Assembly: GCA_029204225.1 (NCBI GenBank) | Contig: CM055100.1 | Coordinates: 62,815,141-62,875,140, forward strand | Source of the DNA: Diphasiastrum complanatum | Taxonomy: Eukaryota; Streptophyta; Lycopodiopsida; Lycopodiales; Lycopodiaceae | Reading direction: 5' to 3' | DNA: 60,000 bases | Shown here: positions 11,267 through 34,618 of the stretch, in pieces | Layout: every line of letters begins with the position of its first letter | How positions within the stretch are numbered: position 1 is the stretch's first letter | The notes under the pieces: generated by a model | What the model was told of the DNA's origin: nothing | The model's database searches: none | The model's input: only the letters and a program-made list of their open reading frames with translations | Program-made: the position numbers and the translations under genes

Positions 11267-11854
11267 TTGTGTTTCAGGTTATGAAAGGATCAGCCATATT
11301 TAGCAAGGATTTGGAGGAGTTACCAATGCTAGAGCATGCTAGATTAATTTCTACTCAAAAATCAGCATTTTTGCATGTGTAGAATTGATCTATTGTAGGT
11401 CAAAACTCAATATAGGGTTATATACTTGATCAATTCCGATTTCACACTTGGCTTACTGGATTTAGATTATTTTTGGTGCATTAGGAAGGTCTCATTGGAG
11501 TCTACAAGAAGATATATCAAGTTTCTAGAAATTGCATGTAGAATTTGAGATATTCAATTTTTTGTGATTTTGTCAAAACCCTAATTTTGATTGGATCTCT
11601 AGTTTGTGAGGTTACTGAACTTCATTTGAGTGTTTTTCAATCTTAGGAAGTGGCAAGAATCATTAGATTGAGGATAGATCATAGGTTGATCAAGATTTCA
11701 CTATTCTATGTGTTGATTTTCTAATTAGAAGTGCTAGAAGTGATTTGAGAGGCTCCATATCTTTGTGATTTCTTCTTGAGTTCATTTGTTGACATTCAAG
11801 AGAGTGCTTTGTGCATTGGAACAAGTTGAAAAAAGAATATCAGGTCACTTCAAC

Positions 11855-12305
11855 ATGGCTACAAGTGGAGGCTTTATGTTGGAGAGCAACGATAGGCTTA
11901 CCTCAATCAACTATTCTACTTGGAAGGTGAGGATGGAGTCCTTATTGGAGATGAATGAGTTGATGGAGATTGTTGCAGGTGTGGAGGACAGGCCTCAAGC
12001 ACCTCAAGATCAAGTGAGGTATGACAAGAGAGCAAAGAAATCTCTACACATGATTAAGATGAATGTTACCAATGAACTTCTCAAGAAGTTGGTAAGTGCA
12101 CATCATCTTTGGAGGCTTGGGAAGCTTTGAAGAAGATTTATGAATCCAAGTCTACATCAAGAGTGCTTACTCTTAGGAGGCAAATTTTTCAAAGTTTTCA
12201 AAAGAAGGGAGAGAGTACTCATGCTTTTGTTCTGAGGGTTAAAGCATTCAATGATGAATTAGCATGTATTGATGAGAGCATTAAGGAGGTAGAACTTGTG
12301 AAAAA
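11855..12305 (+). pseudogene. Element C gag (Copia gag polyprotein type)
   Basis: The ATG at 11,855 opens MATSGGFMLESNDRLTSINY, continuing to STWKVRMESLLEMNELMEIV, the standard Copia gag N-terminus. A frameshift near 12,100 moves the reading to AWEALKKIYESKSTSRVL, then LRRQIFQSFQKKGESTHAFV, the helical gag core. Apart from that one shift the coding looks well preserved to about 12,300. After that the zinc knuckle expected next is not found. Gag would supply the particle shell; C is the clearest gag sequence in the window. Confidence 0.8.
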
Positions 12306-13580
12306 AGATGTTGCTAGGTGCATGCATGAAGGAGGTGGTTCTTCTACATTCTTTTGTTATGATTCCAAGAAAGCCATTTTTCCAGCAAGTAGAGTCACAT
12401 GTCTTCATAAAGAGAGTAGATCTAATGGTTCTATCAAGAGACTTGGTGAGGGAGATAGTCACAAGTCAAGAAGAAGAGAAGTATATGAAGAGTTCAAAGT
12501 AGGATGTACTTTGAATGATGTCATTGTGAATGATAGTGAGGAAGAATCATTATTATATGAGTCATTACCCAAAACATTGAGTAGAAGTTCTTGTTTGAAA
12601 AAAGAGAGTACTTCAATCATTCTTATGTTGAAGGTACTAATCATTTTTTTCATGGCTTCTAATGTTTTTGAGGTTTCTACTTCTTATTATGCAATCATTA
12701 AGAGGGAGTCTTATGAAGGAAAGAGTAATGGAAGATTGGTTCTTGGGAAGATCCAAGGCATGGATCTCACATCTCTTCATCAACTCAAAGGATTCTATGA
12801 TTGTGAATTGATCACTCATGATCAAGATGGCAAAAGTTTGGTTGGAGAAGACTACATGGAACAAACCAAACAAGATATGGACAAACTAGCTACATTGTCT
12901 TGCAATATCTTATTGTTGGAGTTGTACTAGAATTCTTGGCTGGTTTTGCTGATGGAAATGAAGCTAATGGAGGTTCATTATGTCACTCATCCATGGCTAA
13001 GTTCTCAAGTGTTGAGCTACTTGGTGCCAATACTTGGAGGTTGTCAATTTTTGGTGAATTCATGGTCATTTTCTTGTGTCAAGTAGATCTTGAAGATGGA
13101 CTAATGAAATCTACTTGGTTTATGGAGTCATGTGGTGCTGGATTTGCATCATTTATGTACTCACCTGCTCATGGATTTCCAAGGTTTGATGGTTTTTTGT
13201 GGCAAGATGGAGATGGAGGCTCATTCATGGAGTTTTATGGTGGAGACATATCAAGAAAGAACAAAGTTGGAGGAGACAAGCAAGCAAATGGTCATCACTC
13301 ACATTTATTGTTTGGTTGTTGTAATTTTCCAGAGAGTTCAAATGTTGAAACATGGAGGAATCATTTCATTCACATTCTATTTGGTTCTTCATGTTCTAGT
13401 TATATCTTAATGTGTAAAATTGATGTAAGAAATAGTGAAGCATCCAATTTTTTGGACACTATTCTCTATATCAATCATGAAAGATACTTTAGAAACTTAG
13501 AAAGGAGATCTATACTTAGGATGGAAATCATTCTAAAGTTGGATCAAAGTAGTATGGTTAAAACTATGCCAAAACTAGTT
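12306..13580 (+). other. Non-pol interior of element C, origin unknown
   Basis: This occupies the place of protease, integrase, reverse transcriptase and RNase H. It has long open stretches (one frame to 12,928 and another 12,900-13,595) but no motif I recognise. One frame includes KKESTSIILMLKVLIIFFMA, the other DGLMKSTWFMESCGAGFASF. The region is rich in simple words such as GGAG, CATGG and AAGAAG, so low stop frequency may reflect composition rather than coding. It could be captured host sequence, a degraded accessory ORF, or leftover untranslated DNA. Confidence 0.35.
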
Positions 13581-13590
13581 GAAGAGGGAG

Positions 13591-13756
13591 TGTGAGAGAT
13601 TTCAACTAGTTTAGTCTAGTTTAGTCATATTTTGGTTAATTGTCAATAAGAGGCCAAAACTCATTTTAGACTTAGAGATAACCTTTTTGAAGTTATATTA
13701 GTTTAAAATACATTCAATAAACACTTTTTGAAAGTGTGGGAAAGTTGGTAGTTGGT
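13591..13756 (+). repeat. First part of the interrupted 3' LTR of element C
   Basis: Matches the start of the 5' LTR (10,612-10,777) nearly base for base and stops at GTTGGTAGTTG, where foreign DNA begins. Confidence 0.9.
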
Positions 13757-14450
13757 ACGTCCAATCCCTGAAGTTAGTAAAGATCGGCCAATTGGGAAGT
13801 GCACTGGCATCTTGTTGCTCTGGCCATGGATCTCATCATGGGATTCGCATATAGTGAGGGTCCACTCACAGGTACTGAGGAACATTCCGTCAGGGCCTTT
13901 TTGTCGTCCTTGAAGAGGACATTGTGCCAAGTGGGTTGGGATGCTAGCTGGCTGATTATTTATGCTTCGTGACCTTTGAGTTTGGTAGTTGAGCACGACA
14001 ATACATATCCCCTCTCATCTGCTCATCTGGGAATTTGGCTTGGAACTCTAGGACCGACTCCTCTAGAGTCTGGGGCTTCTTAAATACATGCTTTATGCTC
14101 TTTCTTGCCTAGACTTAATCTGCATCCTTGCATGTTGCTTTGTCATGTGAGAGGGTTACTTGAGAGGAGCTTGCGCCAGGTGGTTCACCCTCGGGCATAT
14201 CCGACTGCTCAATCGTGAATGAGGCGTCAAATTCAAAGTGGATGGTTGGTTACTTGTAGGCTCTGATGGGGCCCCTTGGCTGGTGGTGGCCGGCTGGGTG
14301 TCTTGAGAGGTGGCTGGAGGTCTTTGGGCCGCGAGTAATTCATCCAATTGCTTTTCTAGCTCTTCGTTCTACTGCTAAAATTTGCCAATTACATTAATGA
14401 AAGGGTCAATATATTCAGCTTGCTTGAACTAAAAATCTTGCAACATCTTC
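13757..14450 (-). other. Foreign insert in the C LTR, left part (unknown)
   Basis: This stretch is more GC-rich than its surroundings. On the minus strand there are short open pieces, one rich in Pro, Ser and Thr (14,347-14,156). Another, near 14,070-13,985, reads KPQTLEESVLEFQAKFPDEQ in one frame and may be retroelement gag-like. I cannot place it in a family. Together with 14,451-15,452 it forms one block lying inside the C LTR. Confidence 0.3.
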
Positions 14451-15452
14451 TTATATGTTTGTTGGCATTAATGAAATTGCTTTATCAACAACAAATGTAG
14501 ATTTCAAAGCATCCCATTTCATTGTCTTGTCATACAAAGTAATAAACACCATGGATCTTAAAGATAAGAAACAAGTCACCTCATGTCTACTACTACTTTC
14601 CAAAAAGTATTCAAAGATAGTAGACTCTCCAATGCTCACCACCCTTGCAAGATGCACACTTGAATGGACAATTTGCATGCAATTTGATGAGTCAACCATT
14701 GTCATTGAGGACTCCCTTGGAACTCTCATGCTTTGAGGCTGATCCTCAAGATCTTCCTCCTTTTGATGCTCCTCCTCAATGCAAGCAAGATCACACTTTG
14801 CCAAGATCTCCTCTTGAGTGATCTCCTCTCATTCTTTCAAAAGCAACACTAGCTTCCAACTTAAACAATCTTCCATGTTTAAATCCCTTTGCAATGCAAA
14901 CATCATTCTTCAAGATGAAGCAAACACCATGCTTAAAGTGGACATCCAAACCACTCTCTAAGAGTAGACCAACACTAAGCATATTCTTGGTGATTGATGG
15001 TACATAGAGGACATTTTCTAGATCCATGCATTTTGAGGATTCTAGATACAAAGAGATGGTGCCAACACCATCTATCCTATACTCTTCATCATTTGCAGTA
15101 AAGACAAATTTTTTAGCATCATTGAATGAGTGTAAGGTTGAGAAAAAGTCCTTTTCACAAGACATGTGGGAGCTAGCCCCACTGTCGATCCACCAATTGT
15201 CTCTTGAATTGCTATTGCTTGTTGGTGAGGATGTAGATGCCATCAAGAATACATCTACTTCATCCTCCTCCTCCTCCTTTGCAAGGTTTCCTTGTTTGTC
15301 CTCCTCCACTTGTGCTCTTAGCCTCTTGTAGCATTCAGATGCATAATGCCCCTTCTTTCCACAAAAGAAGCATTTTTGCTTTGACTTGTCCTTTGAACTT
15401 GATGCATCATCCTCTTCTTTGGCCACCTTTGGATGCTTCTTCTTTCCATTTT
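14451..15452 (-). pseudogene. Copia gag zinc knuckle and protease fragment inside the C LTR
   Basis: On the minus strand, KSKQKCFFCGKKGHYASECY (about 15,390-15,330) is a CCHC zinc knuckle. It is followed by the protease signature WWIDSGASSHMS near 15,190 and by LENVLYVPSITKNMLSVGLL near 15,000. The open frame runs from 15,426 to 14,791. A second frame from 14,804 to 14,451 carries a sequence I do not recognise. The closest relative in the window is element D, with the same WWIDSGASSHMS and knuckle. There are no LTRs or gag N-terminus, so this is a fragment and not an element of its own. Confidence 0.75.
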
Positions 15453-15868
15453 TGAGAGAGATTCAAATTTGAACTTTGGGTACATTGAATCTAGACCCAA
15501 AAATCGTAGGGTTTACATTTTGGAGGGAAAGCCAAGTAGCAAAATAGGGTTTGGACACTCTATAAAAAGAGAGACACATCTTCTCTCTTCTCTCTCTCAT
15601 TTCATCATTATACATGGTTCTCTTTGGGTTCTACTACTCATTGGTGCACTATCTTGGTGTTATCTTGCAATCTTGTGTGTAGAATGCTCATTTGTTGCTA
15701 TTTTTGCTTCCACACAAAGCTATTTTTACAGTACAGAAGAGGTCTGTCGATTTTTTATTTCAAAATTGACCTGATTTTTCTACATTGGCAGGATTGTTGG
15801 TTTGCTCCTTATTGTAACCAAAGATCAGTGACATGGATTGGATCTTGAATGATCTAAAATCCTTCACA
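15453..15868 (+). repeat. Second part of the interrupted 3' LTR of element C
   Basis: Resumes the LTR at TTTGAGAGAGATTC and follows the 5' LTR to its TTCACA end at 15,868, then GTGTG. Against the 5' LTR, only about 2 bases (AG) are missing at the interruption. A run near 15,715-15,775 differs from the 5' copy. Confidence 0.9.
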
Positions 15869-15916
15869 GTGTGCACACCACATGCCATTTTAGTTTTGCC
15901 GAAATAACATATACCA

Positions 15917-16680
15917 ATGTTTCATAAATCCCAAGAGCTAGATTGGATGCCTTTACAATTGATGATTGCTTTGAGTCCATTAAAAAAGTACCACATAGAG
16001 TTTGTGTGTCCTAGATGTCAAGTCCAGTATATCATAGTAGCGGTTGAGGCCTGGCCAGTCAAGGAAGTTAAGGCCAAGAACACGACACACTTTTTGTATG
16101 AGTATATCCTAACCAGGTGTGGTTGTCCATTAGAATTAGTGAGTGATCGAGGTTTACACTTTCTAAATAAAATTGTCACTCATCTTTTATCCTCCTATCT
16201 ACTTGCTCATTGAAAGAGTGCACTTTATTGTCTGAGGTGAAATGGTCAAGCAGAGTCATCTAACAAATTCCATTGCACAATCATTACAAAGATGGTCAAA
16301 GCTAGCCACATGGATTGGGAACATAAGCTTCAAGCTAAGTTATGAGCGTTATGCACTACCTGTAAAGTAAATGCAGGTCCCCTTCTAGCTTGTATATGAT
16401 CAAGAGGCCATAATCCTTGTCAAATTCATAATCCCAAGCCTCAATAGACTAGATGAAGATGTTTCACTAAAAAAAGCAACTTGAGAATCTCTCCAAACTC
16501 TACAAGATGGGATTTTTGTCCATACAGTGATGGCGGATAAAAATAGGATGAAAGCGTGCTTATAAAAGGTCGTGAAAAAATTTGAGGAGAGATTATAGCC
16601 CATAATATGCATAATTGCAACTCGTAAAAAAATTCAACCATAAAAGGGGGCCTTTCTTGCCATCCTTTACACTTGGGAAA
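15917..16680 (+). pseudogene. Ty3/Gypsy integrase relic
   Basis: The frame 15,917-16,213 reads YIIVAVEAWPVKEVKAKNTT, then FLYEYILTRCGCPLELVSDR and GLHFLNKIV, a clear Gypsy integrase catalytic core with its second catalytic Asp (SDRG). Further pieces follow: NGQAESSNK near 16,245, then DWEHKLQAKLWALCTT near 16,310. The region to about 16,680 still resembles the integrase C-terminus but is full of stops. The catalytic Glu region and first Asp are degraded. No LTR was assigned to it. Confidence 0.75.
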
Positions 16681-17400
16681 GATCTAATTAGTGACTTGTA
16701 CAACCGATGTCGTACTAAGTGTCGTATGATTATGGCTCGGGGCCTCATGGCCTTGTCATAGTTTTATGGCTGTTTTATCGAGGCAAAGGTCACTAGAAAG
16801 ACCATTCCCCAACACATCGAGGCTTACTTTTTGACAAAATGGTGAAGACCTTGCAACTTACGTGGCCCCATTGAGGTTCACCATTAAAGGCTAAAATGTA
16901 AATTATTGCTTGTCCCAAAACTTCACTGTCTTGTGTCTTGTCCTTCAACAAGTAGCTAGTTGTTTAGAAATTCCTTTCTTTTGCATGAGGGGAAGGCATT
17001 TGTTGACTTAGGTTTGACTTTGATTTCCCCACACAAATGAAAACGTAGTAGACAACAAATGAAATTCCATGGAGGCCTACTTTTGGCGATCTAAGGATGT
17101 AAACCAAAGTCTAAGCCCTCATTGTAAATGTTGTATATCCAAATTGTTGTCTGTTGTACAACCCTCGGTCCTAACGCTAAAGGTTGTATATAGGACAACA
17201 TATCCATTGACTAGCGCTTAAACATGGTATATAATAATACACCATAGCATGCCCTATTCAAAGCCTTCCAAAGACAATAGGATTGAGTCACTTTTACTAT
17301 ACAACTAAAAACTCCTTGAAAAAGAATACAAAAATTGTGCCAAGAAAGGAGATCCCAAAAGCTGAGAATATTTTTTTTGTGTGTGCCTAAATTTATGTGT
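16681..17400. other. Upstream region of the CDPK gene, no recognised element
   Basis: No coding or repeat signature was recognised. It separates the Gypsy relic from the CDPK leader and presumably contains the CDPK promoter, but I could not place a convincing TATA box (a TATATAATAA sequence near 17,228 is possible). Confidence 0.3.
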
Positions 17401-17877
17401 ATTTTTGGTGAGCACACACTCAATAGTTGCTCAATGCTCTCTCTTATCTTCCTTCTCTTTGAACGATTCATCGCTCCTACCTTTCCGAGTAGCTCTAGCT
17501 ACAGCCACCGCACAGCTCTCCTGCGCTAATACGTCCAGCGTAGATCCATGCTGGCCGGCGTCATATCTGCGTCATATCTGCGCAGTGTGGATAGGAGCTG
17601 AGCTGCGGGGATGATGCAGCCATCCATAGGCTATTGGGTTTGTCCAAGCGCTTGCGTATGCTGATTCTGAGCTTGTTTTTCTTCTTGCGTTTGGCTGTGA
17701 AGCTGCGTGTGGATTTTGCGGTTTTTTGTTGTTAGATCTGCGCACTCAGACTGGCGGTAGCTGGGTTGGATTTTGCGGTTTCTGTAGTTAGATCTGTGAG
17801 GTGAGATTGTGGGTGGTAGTGGTAGTGGTAGTGGTAGTTTTGGCTTATGATATCTGAGGAGCTTGTGTATTTCGCAA
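17401..17877 (+). promoter_or_regulatory. Probable promoter and 5' leader of the CDPK gene
   Basis: The base composition becomes more GC- and pyrimidine-rich from about 17,440. A GTGGTA microsatellite (about 17,812-17,838, four to five units) lies 40 bases before the start codon and would be in the leader mRNA. The transcription start is not determinable by eye. Confidence 0.35.
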
Positions 17878-30848
<12,971 letters not shown>

Positions 30849-33400
30849 TCATGTTTTGTTAGCAGTACTAATACAGACTACTGTTATCACTGCTTGCTAT
30901 TCTGGGTGCATGTTACTTGGCTTGATGTTGAATGAAAGCCATCATTGTCATTCCCTTCAGTCACTCTTTGTAGAGCTCTGCTCATCAAATTAACGGGTGC
31001 AGAAAGGTGCTGGATGTCCATAGACACGTCATGTCTTGAAAAATTCTTGCTATCTGAGAACTCACTAGCAGAGAATCCTCACTAGTTGATCTTGGACGGC
31101 CAGCAGGTTGAACAGCTTCGTTACCTTGATTCTTTGGGTTCTGAATAGTAGAATTCTCAGGTGTGACGTGGATTGAAGACTAGTCAGCTTCATAGGGTTT
31201 TTCCCAGTGCTCTTGGTCTAGGAATGAATTTTTTTTTGGTAAGTTTAAACAAGGTGGGAGTATTCTTTTGTCATCTGAGTTGGTTTATCCGTTGTAGTAC
31301 CTGAATGAGATTCTTCAGCAGACTCATTCCTATGTGTCCTGTTCTTTACCTGGTGATGAAGGCTAGCAGAAATTTGGTGTTTGAATGCTCTAACGAGCTC
31401 TAGTCATAGAACATGTACGTGCACATGATTCTCTGGATTGGTCCATTATACTAAATTAAAAGCATGGGAGCATCGACTTAGCAGTTGTACTGGAATGCTA
31501 ACGGTTCCTTCATTACCAGGGATGGTGGTTATTTCGACCAACAGTACTCGTGTCACTAGGTAGAAGAGGAGGAGATTTGATGCAAATGTAGATGATTGGT
31601 TTATTTATTTGGCATAATCACTGATTCTATTTCTTGCCTTTGGGCTTCTGTTGAAAAGGATGAGTTTTTGTGGTTTCTTTCTGATTTGGTGAATTGCCAG
31701 CATGTGCATTGAAGATACTCGTCAGATTGCAATAGCGGTGTGTGCGAAGCAGGAAGCCTTTTACTGTGAGGGGCCAGTTTGATAAGGTGGTCCACCTTTA
31801 ACAGATAGAAAACTAAAAGTGATTTGGAGTTTTTTCAAACTTTTTTCATTTATGTTGTAGGTACTAATCATTAAGACATTGTTGAGTGGTCATTTCAAGA
31901 GAATAAGTTCAAATTAAAACTCAGCAAAGACGTAGCATAATATTGACTGAAGGCAATTCATTGGGCTGAATGGGAAAGGTCTACATTTGATGGTGCTTTT
32001 GTGGAAGACATTAATAGTTGTAACTCTCGTACTAGTGGTAAGATGAGACGAGAATGTATTTTATCACTCAATTTGAGGGGCACATAAGAGAAAGCTCAAG
32101 GGGGATGAGAGTTTGAACTTCTTTTGGTTGGCTTAACCCTTTTTTTGGTGATTTCAAAGGTGAGCTTTGAGGGTTCTACTTTGGATAAATTTCTAGGTTT
32201 TTTTTGCCTCTTGATTTTTTAAGAATTTTTCAGATGTAGATTCCTAAGATGTAGAGCTTTTCAGATCAATGTAGATTTTTTAAGATCTTAGTAGACAAGT
32301 TGAATGTCGGCTTGCATCTCTTTGTTGTTGCAAATACTTATATCCATTCATATGCTCATAATCTTACATTGATCAACATATCAGTTATTAATTGATTAAT
32401 AGTGATCTGTAACTAATCTAAGCTAGTGGTCTAGTTGCTTCAATCAATAGTCTGCTTTCTTGTAGTACTGCTAACTAGTATGTTATTGAGGCAACTACTC
32501 TAAAGTGATTATTTTATGCCCCAAATTGTTCAATGCTTTAAACCGTGTAAATAGACTCTTGGAAATTTTGAGTGGCTTCGATTGGCGCTCTGTCTCAAAT
32601 CGATTTTGAATGTCATAAAATTGAGTTCGAATAAGTTTGAATTGACTTTTGTCGAATCTTGACTTCGACACTGTCAGTTCCATTAAATTGCTTTGATCAA
32701 TGTCGTATTGAGGTTGGATTCTTTCTTTTGTCTTCAAGTTTGTTGATTGTGTAAATAGTCAACTTGTTTTTGGTGGTGTGGCCTTCGAATTAAGCCTATT
32801 ATTTAAGAGACCTTTTTAAGCTAAATTGATGAAGGCTTTTGTTGTGAATGATGAAACCAAAAGCTGTAAAAGATTGATCAATTTTCACGGGGGGACAGAG
32901 TTTGGATAACTCAATCCAAATTTCTTAGCTTTGTTATCTAAACAAACTATCATGGATGCTACTCTTTCTAGATTGCAATTTATGGTCTACTTTCATCATG
33001 ACATGCTTACTATTCTTGATAACGTGATGCAAATTGCCAAAGTCTTTCATTGGTGGCCTTAAGGAAAGAATAACAACTAAAACCCCCAAAGGTTAGAAAA
33101 CTAATAAAAGTGAATCTTTTTTTGGCAATAAGTTTGGTGGTGCTTCAAACTGAGGGATACCTACTAAGATGACTAAGGATAATTTCTTATAGTAAGTTAA
33201 ATTAGGAAAGCCTTTCCATCCTTTGCAAATATTTAGGGCGTTAGCAAAAAACATTTCACAAAAGAAGAGGAAATCTATTTCCAATACTCAAAAAGTGGAG
33301 TTGAGAGGACGTACTTACCCTTTAGTGAAAGATGATTTAATAGAAGATTGTGGTTGTCAATGCCATTTTAGTGCCATTATATTTGGACATCATCTATTTC
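30849..33400. other. CDPK 3' flank and intergenic DNA, nothing recognised
   Basis: The CDPK 3' untranslated region must lie in the first few hundred bases, but no clear polyadenylation site stands out. The rest is AT-rich, with short open frames that match nothing I know. Confidence 0.5.
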
Positions 33401-33407
33401 ACTTCAA

Positions 33408-33510
33408 AGGTAAGATATGAGGTAAAATAGTGAATGCTCTCCTAAATAGTAGTGGCTCAACTTATAGTTTTATTTATTCTCGTTTGGTGTATAAACATAG
33501 GTTCCCCTAG
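33408..33510 (+). pseudogene. Degenerate Ty3/Gypsy-type aspartic protease
   Basis: One frame reads GKIVNALLNSSGSTYSFIYS then RLVYKHRFP. This aligns with the Gypsy protease pattern of a hydrophobic run, DSGxTHxFI and a following LxxxLxLP. The catalytic DSG has become NSSG, so activity is lost. Flanking sequence is too degraded to define an element. Confidence 0.4.
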
Positions 33511-33927
33511 AAGCAAGTGATCATAGGTATATGGTTCACTTAGATTTACAAAGAAATTCTGAGATATGTGACTAGAAGAGTCTCAAATTAAATCTTCAGC
33601 ACCATAGAAAATTAGGTAACCTTCATGTTATGAATCTTTATAGAAATGATGCTATCTTAGGTTAAGGTAAACCTTGGGTTGGATTCTAGAGGGCTATAAC
33701 ATTGTCAATTGTCCCAATGCACTACATTAGGGCAGTTGTTTCATTAAAACTTGAATAAGATTCGAGAGATAAGCTGCTAGCATGAAAGAGTATGAGGAAA
33801 TGTTGAGTTTCAAGTTGTGTATAGGTGTTCGGCCATGTGTTTAGACTAACTTGAGATTGATCCCTAGGTTTGATGGAGTCAATCTTGTCCGACTTACTAG
33901 AACCTTCTTAAGCCTGCCAACCTACTT

Positions 33928-34618
33928 GACCTTGTGCAAGAAATCGATTAGTTTGAGATTTTTCCTAGCTTTTTTACATATATAGTTTTTAAATTTATGG
34001 CAAGAAACAAACCCCCCCCCCCCCAAGGTCCATTCTTAAAAGATAATAAATAGACTATGACTCATCGTGGTACCATAACGAAAAGACATCCCTTCTCAAA
34101 GTAGACTTAGATAAGAAGTTTGACCCATTGAGTTGGTCCTACATCTCCCTCTATTACGAGAAGATTGCCTTTCCACCTTGTTTCTTCAAGCTCATCCAAG
34201 CCTCTAGAGTTTTCCAAATATCTTTTATTCATTCCAAGATTATGTCTAGATCCATCAACATTGTCAGTGATATCAAATAAGGTTGTCATCTTTTCTTTTT
34301 CTTTTCACCTTTTCGACTAAACTCTTGTCATTCCACCTGGGCTCAAAAATTGGCTAAGGCCTCATCCATCCTTTGATTCACCAAGACATATTCATAGACC
34401 TCAGATGTTTGTTGATCATGTAATTGGCAAATATTCCTCAACTAAGATCATCTCCACTCTTGATTCCTTTCATGCCTAGTCCAACTACTCCAAATCCAAC
34501 CTTATAGTGTTTTTCCATTATTTCTCACTAGATTGGAACTTTGACCAAGGCCAAAGAGATGCTCGACCTTGTGTAAGAAATAGGTTAGTTTGAGATTTTT
34601 CCTAGCTTTTTCACATAT
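33928..34618 (+). repeat. Pair of 54-bp direct repeats
   Basis: GACCTTGTG(C/T)AAGAAAT then TTAGTTTGAGATTTTTCCTA then GCTTTTT(T/C)ACATATA occurs at 33,928-33,981 and at 34,565-34,618, with about five differences. A run of 13 C lies just after the first copy (34,012-34,024). Their origin is unknown; they could be ends of an old element. Confidence 0.6.

Larger units (their letters stand above)
10607..15873 (+). mobile_element. Element C: gag-bearing, pol-less Copia relative with intact target duplication
   Basis: The LTRs start TGTGAGAGATTTC and end TTCACA. GTGTG at 10,607-10,611 and again at 15,869-15,873 is the 5-bp target duplication, which fixes both ends. The 5' LTR is 10,612-11,252, followed by a methionine-tRNA primer site. 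Gag follows, then about 1.3 kb with no recognisable protease, integrase, reverse transcriptase or RNase H, then a purine tract (GAAGAGGGAG) at 13,581-13,590. The 3' LTR is in two pieces, 13,591-13,756 and 15,453-15,868, separated by foreign DNA. C must therefore depend on enzymes of another element. The interrupted 3' LTR shows the insert arrived after C. Confidence 0.85.

Noticed and set aside
17863-17877. Upstream in-frame ATG of the CDPK (five extra residues MCISQ)
   Set aside because: It would bury the MGNC lipidation signal that CDPKs normally carry at the very start; the ATG at 17,878 fits the family.
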